Source: Prauserella_A sp040645195 (GTDB lineage: Bacteria; Actinomycetota; Actinomycetes; Mycobacteriales; Pseudonocardiaceae). Taken from it: 64,000 nucleotides of DNA. Below, in pieces: positions 51,583 through 59,672 of the stretch. Made by a program: the position numbers and the translations under genes. The notes under the pieces are model-generated. The model saw only the letters and a program-made list of their open reading frames with translations, was not told where the DNA came from and did no database searches. Location of the stretch: the NCBI RefSeq assembly GCF_040645195.1, contig NZ_JBEYXW010000002.1, forward strand, positions 248,001 to 312,000. Reading direction: 5' to 3'. Every line of letters begins with the position of its first letter. Position 1 is the first letter of the stretch.

Positions 51583-51921
51583 GTGACGGAGGCCGTCGCA
51601 CTCGGCTACAACTATGTCGGCTGCGAGCACCTGTTGCTCGGCCTGCTCGGCCTGCTCGGCCTGCTCGGCCTGCTCGGCCTGCTCGGCGAACCGGACGGAA
51701 CGGCCGGGCAGGTCCTGCGCGATCTCGGTGTCGACCTGCGCTCGGCGCGCCGGGCAGTCGTGGCCGCACTCACCGGCTACGCCCATCTCCGCGCCCAGAC
51801 CGGCAACCAGCCCACAGTGGACCCCGCAGGGATGGCGGCGGCGGTGCGGCAGGAACTTCGCCCCGTCCTGGAGCGGATCGACCGTCTCGAACAGCATGCC
51901 GGTCTGTCTACAACGGACTAA
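51583..51921 (+). CDS. Clp-N-domain-like protein fragment with LLG expansion
   Basis: A 112-residue protein resembling one repeat of the Clp N-terminal domain: EAVALGYNYVGCEHLLLGLL (about 3-22), then an LLG run, then TAGQVLRDLGVD and RRAVVAALTGY, followed by an ERIDRLEQHAGL tail. Homologues of this type usually carry a full N-terminal segment before; here only the second half of such a domain remains, since the frame is closed by a stop just upstream. GTG at 51583 is the only plausible start, and no Shine-Dalgarno is evident. It may be a truncated or decaying gene. Confidence 0.6.
   Translation: MTEAVALGYNYVGCEHLLLGLLGLLGLLGLLGLLGEPDGTAGQVLRDLGVDLRSARRAVVAALTGYAHLRAQTGNQPTVDPAGMAAAVRQELRPVLERIDRLEQHAGLSTTD
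51634..51687 (+). repeat. 9-bp coding microsatellite (CTGCTCGGC)
   Basis: Six tandem units of nine bases: TTGCTCGGC once, then CTGCTCGGC five times, coding (Leu-Leu-Gly) repeats within the Clp-N-like protein. The expected family sequence has only one or two such units before EPDGTAG. Slippage in multiples of nine would change protein length without breaking the frame. Confidence 0.9.
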
Positions 51922-53375
51922 TGTGCGCCGGCGAAGCGGATGTCGTCGTCGACGGGGCCGTAACGCATGAGGAGCACATCTCGCGGGTAGTTCTGGTGCA
52001 GCCGCCATGGCGTGGCCGGCCCCTGCCTCGGTAGCGCGCTCACGCCGCGAAGGACATAGCCCGCGGTGAGGTCGATCAGCGGCTCGGCCGGCAACGCCGC
52101 TGACGGCGGGGTCGGCGTGCACTGCCGGTAGCCGCGGGCGTCCATGTGGTTGAGCAGCCGGCAGACGTACCCGCTGACCAGGTCGGCTTTCAACGTCCAC
52201 GAGGCGTTCGTGTAGCCGAGGGTGAACGCGAAGTTCGGTACCCCGCTCAGCATCATGCCCTTGTACGCGACGGTGCCTGCGAGGTCGACCTCCTCGCCGT
52301 CGACGGTCAGCGTCATCCCGCCGATGGGCAGCAGGTTGAGCCCGGTCGCGGTGACGATCACGTCGGCGTCGAGCTCCGCACCCGACGCGAGGCGGATTCC
52401 CGTCTCCGTGAAGGTTTCGATCGTGTCGGTGACGATCGAGGCCCCGTCGGCTCGCAGGGCCCGGAACAGGTCACCGTCGGGAACGAAGCACATCCGCTGA
52501 TCCCACGGCTGGTACCGCGGGGTGAAATGGCGGTCGACCTCGTAGGCGGCGGGAAGGCTGTTGTGCACGCCCATGCGCAACAGCTTCTTCACCAGCGCGG
52601 GCCGCCTGCGGCTCAGCTGGAACAGCGCCGTAGCCAGTAGGACATTCTTCCAGCGCACGATCGGGTAGACCGCCCTGGCGGGCAGTACGCGGCGGAGCAC
52701 GCCCGCGAGGGCATCCCGGGCCGGCAGGGACAACACGTAACCCGGTGAGCGCTGCAGCATCGTGACATGCCCTGCCGTGCGCGCCAGTGCAGGCACCAGC
52801 GTCACCGCTGTGGCTCCGCTGCCGATGACGACGACGCGTTTGCCGGTGCAGTCCAGCTCCGCGGGCCAGTGCTGCGGGTGCGCCACCGTGCCGGCGAACC
52901 GGTCCGCGCCGGGAAAGTCCGGCGTGTGGCCCTCGTCGTAGCGGTAGTAGCCGGAGCACACGAACAGGAAGCCACATGTCAGCAGGACCGTCTCACCGGT
53001 GTCGGTGCGCTCGGCCTCGACCGTCCACTGTGTCCGGCCGGAGTCCCACTCCGCACGGACGACCCGGTGGTGGAACCGGATGTGCTCCTCGATGCCGTGC
53101 TCGCGCGCGGTGTCGCGGATGTACTCGCGGATCGATGCACCGTCGGCAATGGAATCAGCCCGGGTCCACGGCCGAAAGGAATAGCCGAGGGTGAACATGT
53201 CGGAGTCCGACCGCACGCCCGGGTAGCGGAAGAGATCCCAGGTGCCGCCGATCTCGCCGCGTGCCTCGAGGATGGCGACGCTCTTGCCGGGGCAGCGTGT
53301 CCGCAGCTGACATGCCGCGCCGACGCCGGAGAGTCCGGCGCCCACGATGAGCACATCGACGTGATCTCGCGACAT
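51918..53375 (-). CDS. Flavin-containing monooxygenase (BVMO-type)
   Basis: A 485-residue FAD/NADPH monooxygenase. The FAD motif is VLIVGAGLSGVGAACQL (about 8-24); GGTWDLFRYPGVRSDSDMFT (about 46-65) is the BVMO/FMO stretch, and the NADPH motif is VVVIGSGATAVTLVPALA. The consensus FxGxxxHTxxWP of true BVMOs appears as FAGTVAHPQHWP, with Gln in place of the usual Thr. It would oxygenate a ketone or heteroatom. ATG at 53373-53375 has a GGGAG box. The divergent SDR could make its ketone substrate. Confidence 0.9.
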   Translation of the reverse strand: MSRDHVDVLIVGAGLSGVGAACQLRTRCPGKSVAILEARGEIGGTWDLFRYPGVRSDSDMFTLGYSFRPWTRADSIADGASIREYIRDTAREHGIEEHIRFHHRVVRAEWDSGRTQWTVEAERTDTGETVLLTCGFLFVCSGYYRYDEGHTPDFPGADRFAGTVAHPQHWPAELDCTGKRVVVIGSGATAVTLVPALARTAGHVTMLQRSPGYVLSLPARDALAGVLRRVLPARAVYPIVRWKNVLLATALFQLSRRRPALVKKLLRMGVHNSLPAAYEVDRHFTPRYQPWDQRMCFVPDGDLFRALRADGASIVTDTIETFTETGIRLASGAELDADVIVTATGLNLLPIGGMTLTVDGEEVDLAGTVAYKGMMLSGVPNFAFTLGYTNASWTLKADLVSGYVCRLLNHMDARGYRQCTPTPPSAALPAEPLIDLTAGYVLRGVSALPRQGPATPWRLHQNYPRDVLLMRYGPVDDDIRFAGAH

Positions 53376-53442
53376 CTCACTCCCGGTTCCGCGCAGAGCC
53401 ATCCAGCGCAGCCAACTACGACCCGATCGCGCCGGTCAAGCC

Positions 53443-53468
53443 CCCTTGACAAATCAATTTGTCAAGGG
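53443..53468. promoter_or_regulatory. Perfect palindrome between FMO and SDR genes
   Basis: CCCTTGACAAA-TCAA-TTTGTCAAGGG, 11-bp arms, lies in the 140-base gap between the divergent monooxygenase and SDR genes. Each arm contains a TTGACA -35 box, one facing each way, so one regulator dimer would control both promoters. No regulator gene lies next to it. Confidence 0.75.
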
Positions 53469-53515
53469 TCAGATGGAGTCATCGGGGAGGTTGACCACAG
53501 TTAAGGAGCACAACC

Positions 53516-54277
53516 GTGTTACTCGCTGGAAAGAACGCCATCGTCTACGGAGCCGCCGGTGCCATCGGCACCGCCGTCGCCACCGCTTTCGCCAGGGAGG
53601 GCGCCACCGTCCATCTCGCCGGACGGACGAAGAGCAGGCTCAACGCCGTGGCGGAGAAGATCCGTGCGGCCGGGGGCCAGGCCGAAACGGCTGTCGTGGA
53701 CGCACTCGACGAGGCCAGGGTCGACGAGCACGCCGATGCCGTGGCAGCCACGGCCGGCAGCATCGATGTCTCGTTCAACCTCATCGGCTACGAGGACGTG
53801 CACGGCACGCCGCTCGCGGAGATGTCACTGGAGGACTTCGACCGGCCGATCCGGATCGCGACCCGGTCGATGTTCCTGACCACCCGCGCGGCGGCTCGCC
53901 AGATGATCAAGCAGCGTTCCGGCGTGATCCTCACCTTCGGCGGTGACAGCGGCCGCGACCCGATGCGGGACTACTACATCGGCGGCTTCCAGGTCGCGCT
54001 CGGAGCCGTCGACGGCCTGCGCCGTCAGCTCGCGGCCGAACTCGGCCCGCACGGCATCCGCGTGCTCACCCTGCACACCGGCGGGATCACCGACGCGATA
54101 CCGCAGGACTATGTTCACCATGACGAGATCGAGCAGATGGTCGTCGGCAAGACCATGCTCGGCCGGGCGGCGAGTTTCGCCGACGTCGGCAACGTCGCCG
54201 TGTTCGCGGCCTCGGACCTGGCCGCTTCCATGACCGCGACCGCGCTCAACATCAGCTGCGGAGCCACCGCAGACTAG
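53516..54277 (+). CDS. Short-chain dehydrogenase/reductase
   Basis: A 253-residue SDR: IVYGAAGAIGTAVATAFARE (about 9-28), LAGRTKSRLNAV, and DYYIGGFQVALGAVDGLRRQ (about 158-177) where the catalytic Tyr and following residues lie; the usual YxxxK motif appears as YIGGF, so the lysine is missing, which casts doubt on standard catalysis. The Asn of NNAG appears as FNLIGYED. It starts GTG with an AAGGAG box upstream. It is divergent from the FMO gene and shares its palindrome. Confidence 0.85.
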   Translation: MLLAGKNAIVYGAAGAIGTAVATAFAREGATVHLAGRTKSRLNAVAEKIRAAGGQAETAVVDALDEARVDEHADAVAATAGSIDVSFNLIGYEDVHGTPLAEMSLEDFDRPIRIATRSMFLTTRAAARQMIKQRSGVILTFGGDSGRDPMRDYYIGGFQVALGAVDGLRRQLAAELGPHGIRVLTLHTGGITDAIPQDYVHHDEIEQMVVGKTMLGRAASFADVGNVAVFAASDLAASMTATALNISCGATAD

Positions 54278-54288
54278 GTCGGTGCGGG

Positions 54289-55242
54289 TCAGGCTTGGCG
54301 GCGGGCGCGGGCTCGCCGCTTGCCCTCGTGCATGGCCTGCACGCGGGGTATGGGGATGGCCCTCCCCTCCTCGATCAGCCCGGCGCTCAGCGGCTGCGGC
54401 GCGGGCATCGACTCCGCCCACGGATCACGCGTGCCGAGCAGGCGCGGCACGTTGTCGATGGTGAACTGGTCCGGGCTGACGCTGGCCAGGTCGTCCCACG
54501 CCACCGGGAAGGAGACCGGAACGCCCGGCCGCACCCGCGGGCTGTACGCGGCGATCACCGTCGCCCCGCCGGCGCGCGTCGCATCGAGGAAGACCCTGCC
54601 GCCGCGGTCCTCACGCAGGAACGCCGTCGTGACCAGTGCCGGATCGAGCCGCTCGGCCCGCGCGGCCAGTGCCCGGGTCGCCGCGGCCACCTCCTCAGCC
54701 GTGGCCTGCGGCACCACCGGAACGAACACGTGCACGCCCTTGGCGCCGCTGGTCTTCACCACGCCGCTCAGCCCGGCACCGGTGAGCGTCTCGCGCACCA
54801 GGTGGGCTGCGCGCACCGCCGCCGCGAACCCGTCGTCGCCGGGTGGATCGATGTCCAGCACGAGATGCGTGGGGTGCTCCTCCTCGCCTACCCGGTGCAG
54901 GGTCGGGTGGTATTCGACGGCGCGCTGATTGGCGAACCACAGCAGCGTGCGCCGGTCGTTGCACAGCGCGTAGGCCACCTGCCGCTGCGACGACTCCGAC
55001 CACAGCTCGACCGTGCGCACCCAGGACGGCGCGTACCGGGGCACGTTCTTCTGCATGAACGGTCCCTGCCCGCGCAGCACCCGCACCACCGACAGCGGAC
55101 GGTCCCGCAGCTCGGCAACGAACCGCTCACACATCGCGTCCAGGTAGTCCACGAGGTCGCGCTTGCGTGCGCCCGCCCCCGCGAACAGCGGCTGATCGAG
55201 ATTGGTCAGCGCAACCCCGTCCCGCTCCTCGTCAGCGCCCAT
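54289..55242 (-). CDS. LigD-type polymerase/primase domain protein
   Basis: A 317-residue stand-alone polymerase domain of the archaeo-eukaryotic primase-like (LigD PolDom) group. Marks are LTNLDQPLFAGAGARKRDLV (about 12-31), HLVLDIDPPGDDGFAAAVRA (about 132-151) with the catalytic DxD, and VKTSGAKGVHVFVPVVPQ (about 168-185) with the SGxxGxH motif. Such proteins add nucleotides in end-joining or gap filling. No ligase or Ku gene lies nearby, so it belongs to the split version of this pathway. ATG at 55240-55242; the terminus is basic (KRRARARRQ). Confidence 0.88.
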   Translation of the reverse strand: MGADEERDGVALTNLDQPLFAGAGARKRDLVDYLDAMCERFVAELRDRPLSVVRVLRGQGPFMQKNVPRYAPSWVRTVELWSESSQRQVAYALCNDRRTLLWFANQRAVEYHPTLHRVGEEEHPTHLVLDIDPPGDDGFAAAVRAAHLVRETLTGAGLSGVVKTSGAKGVHVFVPVVPQATAEEVAAATRALAARAERLDPALVTTAFLREDRGGRVFLDATRAGGATVIAAYSPRVRPGVPVSFPVAWDDLASVSPDQFTIDNVPRLLGTRDPWAESMPAPQPLSAGLIEEGRAIPIPRVQAMHEGKRRARARRQA

Positions 55243-55274
55243 CGGATCACCATTCCGCAGGCACGCCGACGCGG

Positions 55275-57134
55275 TCAACCCAGCTGCTGGTCCACGTAAC
55301 ACCAGCGCCACGTCTCACCCGGCTCGAAGCTGCGTATCACGGGGTGGCCGGTCCGGTGGAAGTGCCGCGTCGCGTGCCGCCGGGGTGATGAGTCGCAGCA
55401 GCCGACGTGCCCGCAGAGCAGGCACAGCCGCAGATGCACCCATTCGCTGCCCTCGGCAATGCAGTCCAGGCAGGTGTCCGGCGAGTCGGGCGAGGCGTCG
55501 CCGCGCGCGGAGGCCAGATGCTCGCACGAACGCGCGGTCGCGGCGGGTGTGCGGAGCTCGCGATCGGCGGCCGCTTCCTCGTCCCGGGCGCGGTCGAGCA
55601 TGGACTCCTCGATGTCGAGGCGCGCCAGCACGCGGGCGAGCACGACGTCATCTACGCGGCGTGCCGCCCGCACGGCAAGGAATGTGTCGCGTTCGGCGTC
55701 CAGCATCTCCAGGCGCAGGCGCCGGTAGGCGTCGCTCGGCGTCTCCGCCACGGCGCTCTGGCGGCCGAGCTGCTCCCACGCGGCGTCCGCGCGCGTGCGC
55801 ACCCGCTCGCGCAGGCGTTGCACGACATCGTCCGAATCGGTGGGCTTGCGCACTTGTTCGAGCCGGTCGAGTGCTGCCTGGGAAAGTTCGTCCAGCATGG
55901 CGGCCTCCTGCAACGCATCTTCCGCCGGGTCTGGTGCGGGCAGCCGCAGCCTGCGCACGAGTGCCGGCAGCGTTGTGCCCTGCACCAGCAGCGTACCCGC
56001 CACGACGACGAACGCGGCCAGTACGAGAACGGCCCGGTGCGGGATGCCGGTCGGCAGCGCGAAGGCCGCCGCCAGTGTGACCACGCCACGCATTCCGGCC
56101 CACGACAGCACGGTCGTGTAGCGCCACGGCCAGGCGTGCACGCCGGCGATCCGCCGGAGCACGCCGATGGCGAACATCCACACGAACCGCAGCAGGATGA
56201 CCCCGGCCAGCACCGCCACGCAGGTCAGCACGATGGTGCTGCCTGCAAGGTTGCTGCGGCCCACCTCGGTGAGGATGCGCTTGAGCTGCAGGCCGATCAG
56301 CAGGAACACCATGTTCTCGAGCAGGAACTGGACGGTCTGCCAGTTCAGCCGGCTCGCGAGCCGCGACGGCCCGGACAGCATGGTGGGGCTGCGGTACCCC
56401 ACGATGAGTCCGGTGGTCACCACCGCGAGCACGCCGGAGCCGTGGATCAGCTCGGCAGGCAGATAGGCCAGAAATGGTAGTACGAACGAGAACGCGGTGT
56501 CGGCGACCGGATCCTCGAGGCGGGTCCGGATCATGCCCGCCACGAGTCCGACCACCGCCCCCACCAGCACGCCGCCTGCGACCGCCAGCAGGAAGTCGCC
56601 ACCGGCCTGCAACACGGTGACCGAGCCGCCGATGGCTGCAATCGCCGTGCGCAATGCGACCAACGCGGTCGCGTCGTTGAACAGGCTCTCCCCCTCCAGC
56701 AGGCGCACGACCTTGCGGGGCAGGCCAACCCGCCGGGCGACCGCGGTGGTGGCGACCGCATCCGGCGGCGCGACGACCGCACCGAGCGCGATGGCCGCGG
56801 CGAGCGGCACGTCCGGCACGATCAGCCACACGAGCACGCCGATCCCGAGCGTGCTGAAGACGACCAGGCCGACGGACAGCAACGCGATCGGACTGCGGTT
56901 GACGCGGAAGTCGACCAGCGACGAGCGGATCGCGGTCGCGTACAGCAACGGCGGTAGGAGCCCGAGGAGCACGACCTCGGGGGTCAGCTCGTACTCGGGA
57001 ACGCCCGGGAGGTACGAGACGGCGACTCCGGCGATGACCAGACACAGCGGCGCGGACCAGTTGAGCCGCTTGGCCGCCGCCGTGACCAGGAGCACGCCGA
57101 GTACCAGCCCGGCTATGGCTGCCGCAACTTCCAT
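55275..57134 (-). CDS. CPA1-type Na+/H+ antiporter with C-terminal UBP zinc finger
   Basis: A 619-residue protein. Residues 1-410 are a cation/proton antiporter domain of about 12 segments with GAVVAPPDAVATTAVARRVG (about 118-137) and LLEGESLFNDATALVALRTA, which carry the conserved acidic ion-binding pair. A coiled-coil linker follows. Residues about 535-619 form a UBP-type zinc finger: CLDCIAEGSEW, CLLCGHVGCCDSSPRRHATR, HFHRTGHPV and WRWCYVD. In eukaryotes such fingers bind ubiquitin tails; in bacteria the role is unknown. It lies in a SDR-antiporter-LigD run. Confidence 0.92.
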   Translation of the reverse strand: MEVAAAIAGLVLGVLLVTAAAKRLNWSAPLCLVIAGVAVSYLPGVPEYELTPEVVLLGLLPPLLYATAIRSSLVDFRVNRSPIALLSVGLVVFSTLGIGVLVWLIVPDVPLAAAIALGAVVAPPDAVATTAVARRVGLPRKVVRLLEGESLFNDATALVALRTAIAAIGGSVTVLQAGGDFLLAVAGGVLVGAVVGLVAGMIRTRLEDPVADTAFSFVLPFLAYLPAELIHGSGVLAVVTTGLIVGYRSPTMLSGPSRLASRLNWQTVQFLLENMVFLLIGLQLKRILTEVGRSNLAGSTIVLTCVAVLAGVILLRFVWMFAIGVLRRIAGVHAWPWRYTTVLSWAGMRGVVTLAAAFALPTGIPHRAVLVLAAFVVVAGTLLVQGTTLPALVRRLRLPAPDPAEDALQEAAMLDELSQAALDRLEQVRKPTDSDDVVQRLRERVRTRADAAWEQLGRQSAVAETPSDAYRRLRLEMLDAERDTFLAVRAARRVDDVVLARVLARLDIEESMLDRARDEEAAADRELRTPAATARSCEHLASARGDASPDSPDTCLDCIAEGSEWVHLRLCLLCGHVGCCDSSPRRHATRHFHRTGHPVIRSFEPGETWRWCYVDQQLG

Positions 57135-57144
57135 TCACCCATCT

Positions 57145-57978
57145 TCACCCGTCCGTCGCCGCCAGCGTCGCCTTCGGCCGCGGGTCTCCCGCGACGACCG
57201 AGCGCGTGACGCGCTTGGCCATCGCCGCGATCATCCGTCGCGGGCGTCGCGGCGTGAGGTGGGCGCTGAGCGCGTTGCCCAGCCCCGGCACGACGTAGGC
57301 ACGGTTGCGCTCGAGCCCGCGCAGCGCGGCGCGCACGACCGCGGCGGGTGCCATGGTCTTGCCGCCGATCGCCGCCCCCTTGCCGACGCGGTCGAAGAAC
57401 GCCGTCTCGGTGGGGCCGGGGCACAGTGCCAGCACCCGCACCCCGCGGTCGCCGAGCTCTGCGCGCAGCGCGAGGCTGAAGTTCAGCACGAACGCCTTGC
57501 CGGAGCTGTAGGTCACGAAGTACGGCGAGGGCTGGAAGCCCGCCGTCGAACCCACGTTGATGATCTCGCCGCCGCCCTTGGCGAGCATTCCCGGCACGAG
57601 TGCGTGGGTGAGACCGACGAGCGCGACGACGTTGACCATCAGCTGCTCGCGCTCGGACTCGGCGTCGATCTCACCGAAGTGCCCTGCACTGCCGAACCCG
57701 GCGTTGTTGACGAGCAGGTCGACACCGATACCCGCCGCGGTGAGCCGCGTGCTGATCCGGCGTGCGGCGTCCTGCTCGGCGAGGTCCTGGACGATCACCT
57801 CTACGCGCACCTTGTGGTTGGCGCGCAGCCGCGCGGCAAGGCGTTCGAGCCGGTCGCCGGACCTGGCCACCAGGACGAGATCGTCGCCGCGCGCGGCGAG
57901 CTGTGCGGCGAACTCGGCACCGAGGCCGGACGACGCGCCGGTCACGAGGGCGGTACGGGCTGAGCGCTCGACTGTCAT
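57145..57978 (-). CDS. Short-chain dehydrogenase/reductase
   Basis: A 277-residue classical SDR of the YqjQ/DltE-like type. Motifs are ALVTGASSGLGAEFAAQLAA (about 10-29), NNAGFGSAG, the Ser in IINVGSTAGFQP, and YFVTYSSGKAFVLNFSLALR with Tyr and Lys (about 152-171). The C-terminus is Arg-rich. ATG at 57976-57978. It is divergent from a TetR gene and sits 10 bases before the antiporter start, so it may be the first gene of a three-gene operon ending in the LigD-type gene. Confidence 0.9.
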   Translation of the reverse strand: MTVERSARTALVTGASSGLGAEFAAQLAARGDDLVLVARSGDRLERLAARLRANHKVRVEVIVQDLAEQDAARRISTRLTAAGIGVDLLVNNAGFGSAGHFGEIDAESEREQLMVNVVALVGLTHALVPGMLAKGGGEIINVGSTAGFQPSPYFVTYSSGKAFVLNFSLALRAELGDRGVRVLALCPGPTETAFFDRVGKGAAIGGKTMAPAAVVRAALRGLERNRAYVVPGLGNALSAHLTPRRPRRMIAAMAKRVTRSVVAGDPRPKATLAATDG

Positions 57979-58004
57979 GCGAAGCCTCCTTAGTCAGGAA
58001 CGAA

Positions 58005-58028
58005 AACTGCAACATCAATGTAGCGGTT
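58005..58028. promoter_or_regulatory. Imperfect palindrome between SDR and tetR
   Basis: AACTGCAACAT-CA-ATGTAGCGGTT has 9 of 11 matching pairs. It lies 26 bases before the SDR start, in the AT-rich part of the 151-base gap. A nearby self-complementary CTAATTAG near 58054 is another candidate. Either could be bound by the adjacent TetR protein. Confidence 0.4.
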
Positions 58029-58129
58029 ATTTCCTGAGAAGCAACACAGGTGCTCTAATTAGGTGACGATCCGGGGCATCGCGGTATCGTCTGGAGGTAA
58101 CGACCCTGAAGAGGAGGTGGCTCCCGAGC

Positions 58130-58705
58130 ATGGCCACCCGAGCACGACCACTGCGCGCCGACGCCGAACGGAGCGTGCGCGCCATCCTCGAAGCCGCGGA
58201 GCGGGTGCTCGCCGGCAACCCGGCGGCTTCCATGGAGCAGATCGCCGAGGCCGCCGGCGTCGCACGCACGACGATCCACCGGCGCTTCGCCAGCAGGCAG
58301 GCCCTGCTCGGCGCCATGGCGGAGACCGCGGTCCGCCAGTTAGGCGAGGCGATCGAGGCCAGCCGCCCGGAAGCCGTCCCGCCGGTGGTGGCGCTGCACC
58401 AGATCACCGCCAACGTGCTGCGTGTCAAGGTCAACTGGGCATTCGCCCTCAACCAGCAGGACGAACCGGACAGCCCGACGGCTCGTGCCCAGGAGGAGAT
58501 CGCGCGCCGCTGCCTGGAACTGCTCGGCCGCGCCCAGCGCGACGGCATGCTCGACGCGGATGCCGACCTGGCGTGGGTACGGCGCGTGTACTACGCCCTC
58601 ATCGGCGAAACCCTGCACGGCGAGGACGCCCGCACCGATCCCGACGTGCTGGCCGCCAGGATCGTGGACACGCTGCTCAACGGGAGCGGACCCCGGCTTC
58701 GGTGA
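58130..58705 (+). CDS. TetR/AcrR-family regulator
   Basis: A 191-residue TetR-type repressor with an HTH at about residues 12-60: EQIAEAAGVARTTIHRRFAS, then RQALLGAMAETAVRQLGEAI. The C-terminal part, with RVYYALIGETLHGEDAR, is of a small class. ATG at 58130 follows a GAGGAGG box. It is divergent from the SDR and lies 25 bases before crtB on the same strand, so it could also be co-transcribed with the carotenoid genes. Confidence 0.88.
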   Translation: MATRARPLRADAERSVRAILEAAERVLAGNPAASMEQIAEAAGVARTTIHRRFASRQALLGAMAETAVRQLGEAIEASRPEAVPPVVALHQITANVLRVKVNWAFALNQQDEPDSPTARAQEEIARRCLELLGRAQRDGMLDADADLAWVRRVYYALIGETLHGEDARTDPDVLAARIVDTLLNGSGPRLR

Positions 58706-58730
58706 CGCCGACGCGGGTATCCAGCGCGGC

Positions 58731-59669
58731 ATGACCCGTCGAGAGCTGGCCGCCGCGGGAGTCACCGAGCCGCACCTGGTCGCCGCATACACGCACTGCC
58801 GGGCGGTGCACGCGCAGCACGGGCGCACCTACTTCCTCGCCACCCGCCTGCTCCGGCCCGCACAGCGGCCCGCGGTGCACGCACTGTACGGGTTCGCCCG
58901 CTACGCCGATGACATCGTCGACACGCCGGACCCCGCGCGGCCCGCCGAACGCCTGGCCGCGCTCGGCGCAGCCCTGGGCGAAGGACTGCGCACCGGCGTC
59001 AGCACCGATCCCCTGCTCGCGGCCGTGGTCGACACCGCGGTCCGGTACCGCATCGACCCCACGCTGTTCGACCGGTTCCTGGAGTCGATGCGGATGGACC
59101 TGACGATCACCGGCTACCCCACCCGCGCCGGGCTCGACCGCTACGTCCACGGTTCGGCGGAGGTCATCGGCCTGCAGCTGCTGCCGGTGCTGGGCACGCT
59201 GTGCCACCCCGCCGAGGCCGCTCCGCATGCCGCCGCGCTCGGCGCCGCGTTCCAGCTCACGAACTTCCTCCGCGACGTCGGCGAGGACCTCGACCGCGGC
59301 CGCCTCTACCTGCCCGCGGACGAACTCGCCGCGTATGGCGTGGACCGGCGGCTGCTGCTCTGGTGCCGGCGCACCGGCCGCGTCGATCCACGCGTGCGGC
59401 GCGCGCTCGCCGACCAGATCGCGCGCACCCGCGCCGTGTACCGCCGCGCCAGACCGGGGCTCGCGATGCTGTCCCCCGCGTCGCAACCGTGCGTCGGCAC
59501 CGCGTACACCCTCTACGCTCGGATTCTCGACCGTATCGAGCAACGCGACTACAACGTGTTCACCGGGCGTGCCGCGGTGGGCAACGCCCCACGTGCGGCA
59601 CTCACCGTCCGCGCAGTGCTGCGGACCGCGCTGGCACGGGCAGCTCACCCCGCGGCCATGCGGGGCTGA
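58731..59669 (+). CDS. crtB: Phytoene synthase
   Basis: A 312-residue prenyl-condensing enzyme that joins two geranylgeranyl diphosphates into phytoene. The Asp-rich metal motifs are YGFARYADDIVDTPD (about 46-60) and FLRDVGEDLDRGRLYLPADE (about 180-199). LTNFLRD and YVHGSAEVIGLQLLPVLG are further family marks. ATG at 58731; a good Shine-Dalgarno is lacking. Three bases separate its stop from the CrtU-like start, so they form an operon. No crtE, crtI or crtY lies in the window near it. Confidence 0.93.
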   Translation: MTRRELAAAGVTEPHLVAAYTHCRAVHAQHGRTYFLATRLLRPAQRPAVHALYGFARYADDIVDTPDPARPAERLAALGAALGEGLRTGVSTDPLLAAVVDTAVRYRIDPTLFDRFLESMRMDLTITGYPTRAGLDRYVHGSAEVIGLQLLPVLGTLCHPAEAAPHAAALGAAFQLTNFLRDVGEDLDRGRLYLPADELAAYGVDRRLLLWCRRTGRVDPRVRRALADQIARTRAVYRRARPGLAMLSPASQPCVGTAYTLYARILDRIEQRDYNVFTGRAAVGNAPRAALTVRAVLRTALARAAHPAAMRG

Positions 59670-59672
59670 CGG

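Noticed and set aside
51634..51687. CRISPR-like repeat array
   Set aside because: The units are nine bases, tandem without spacers, and coding.
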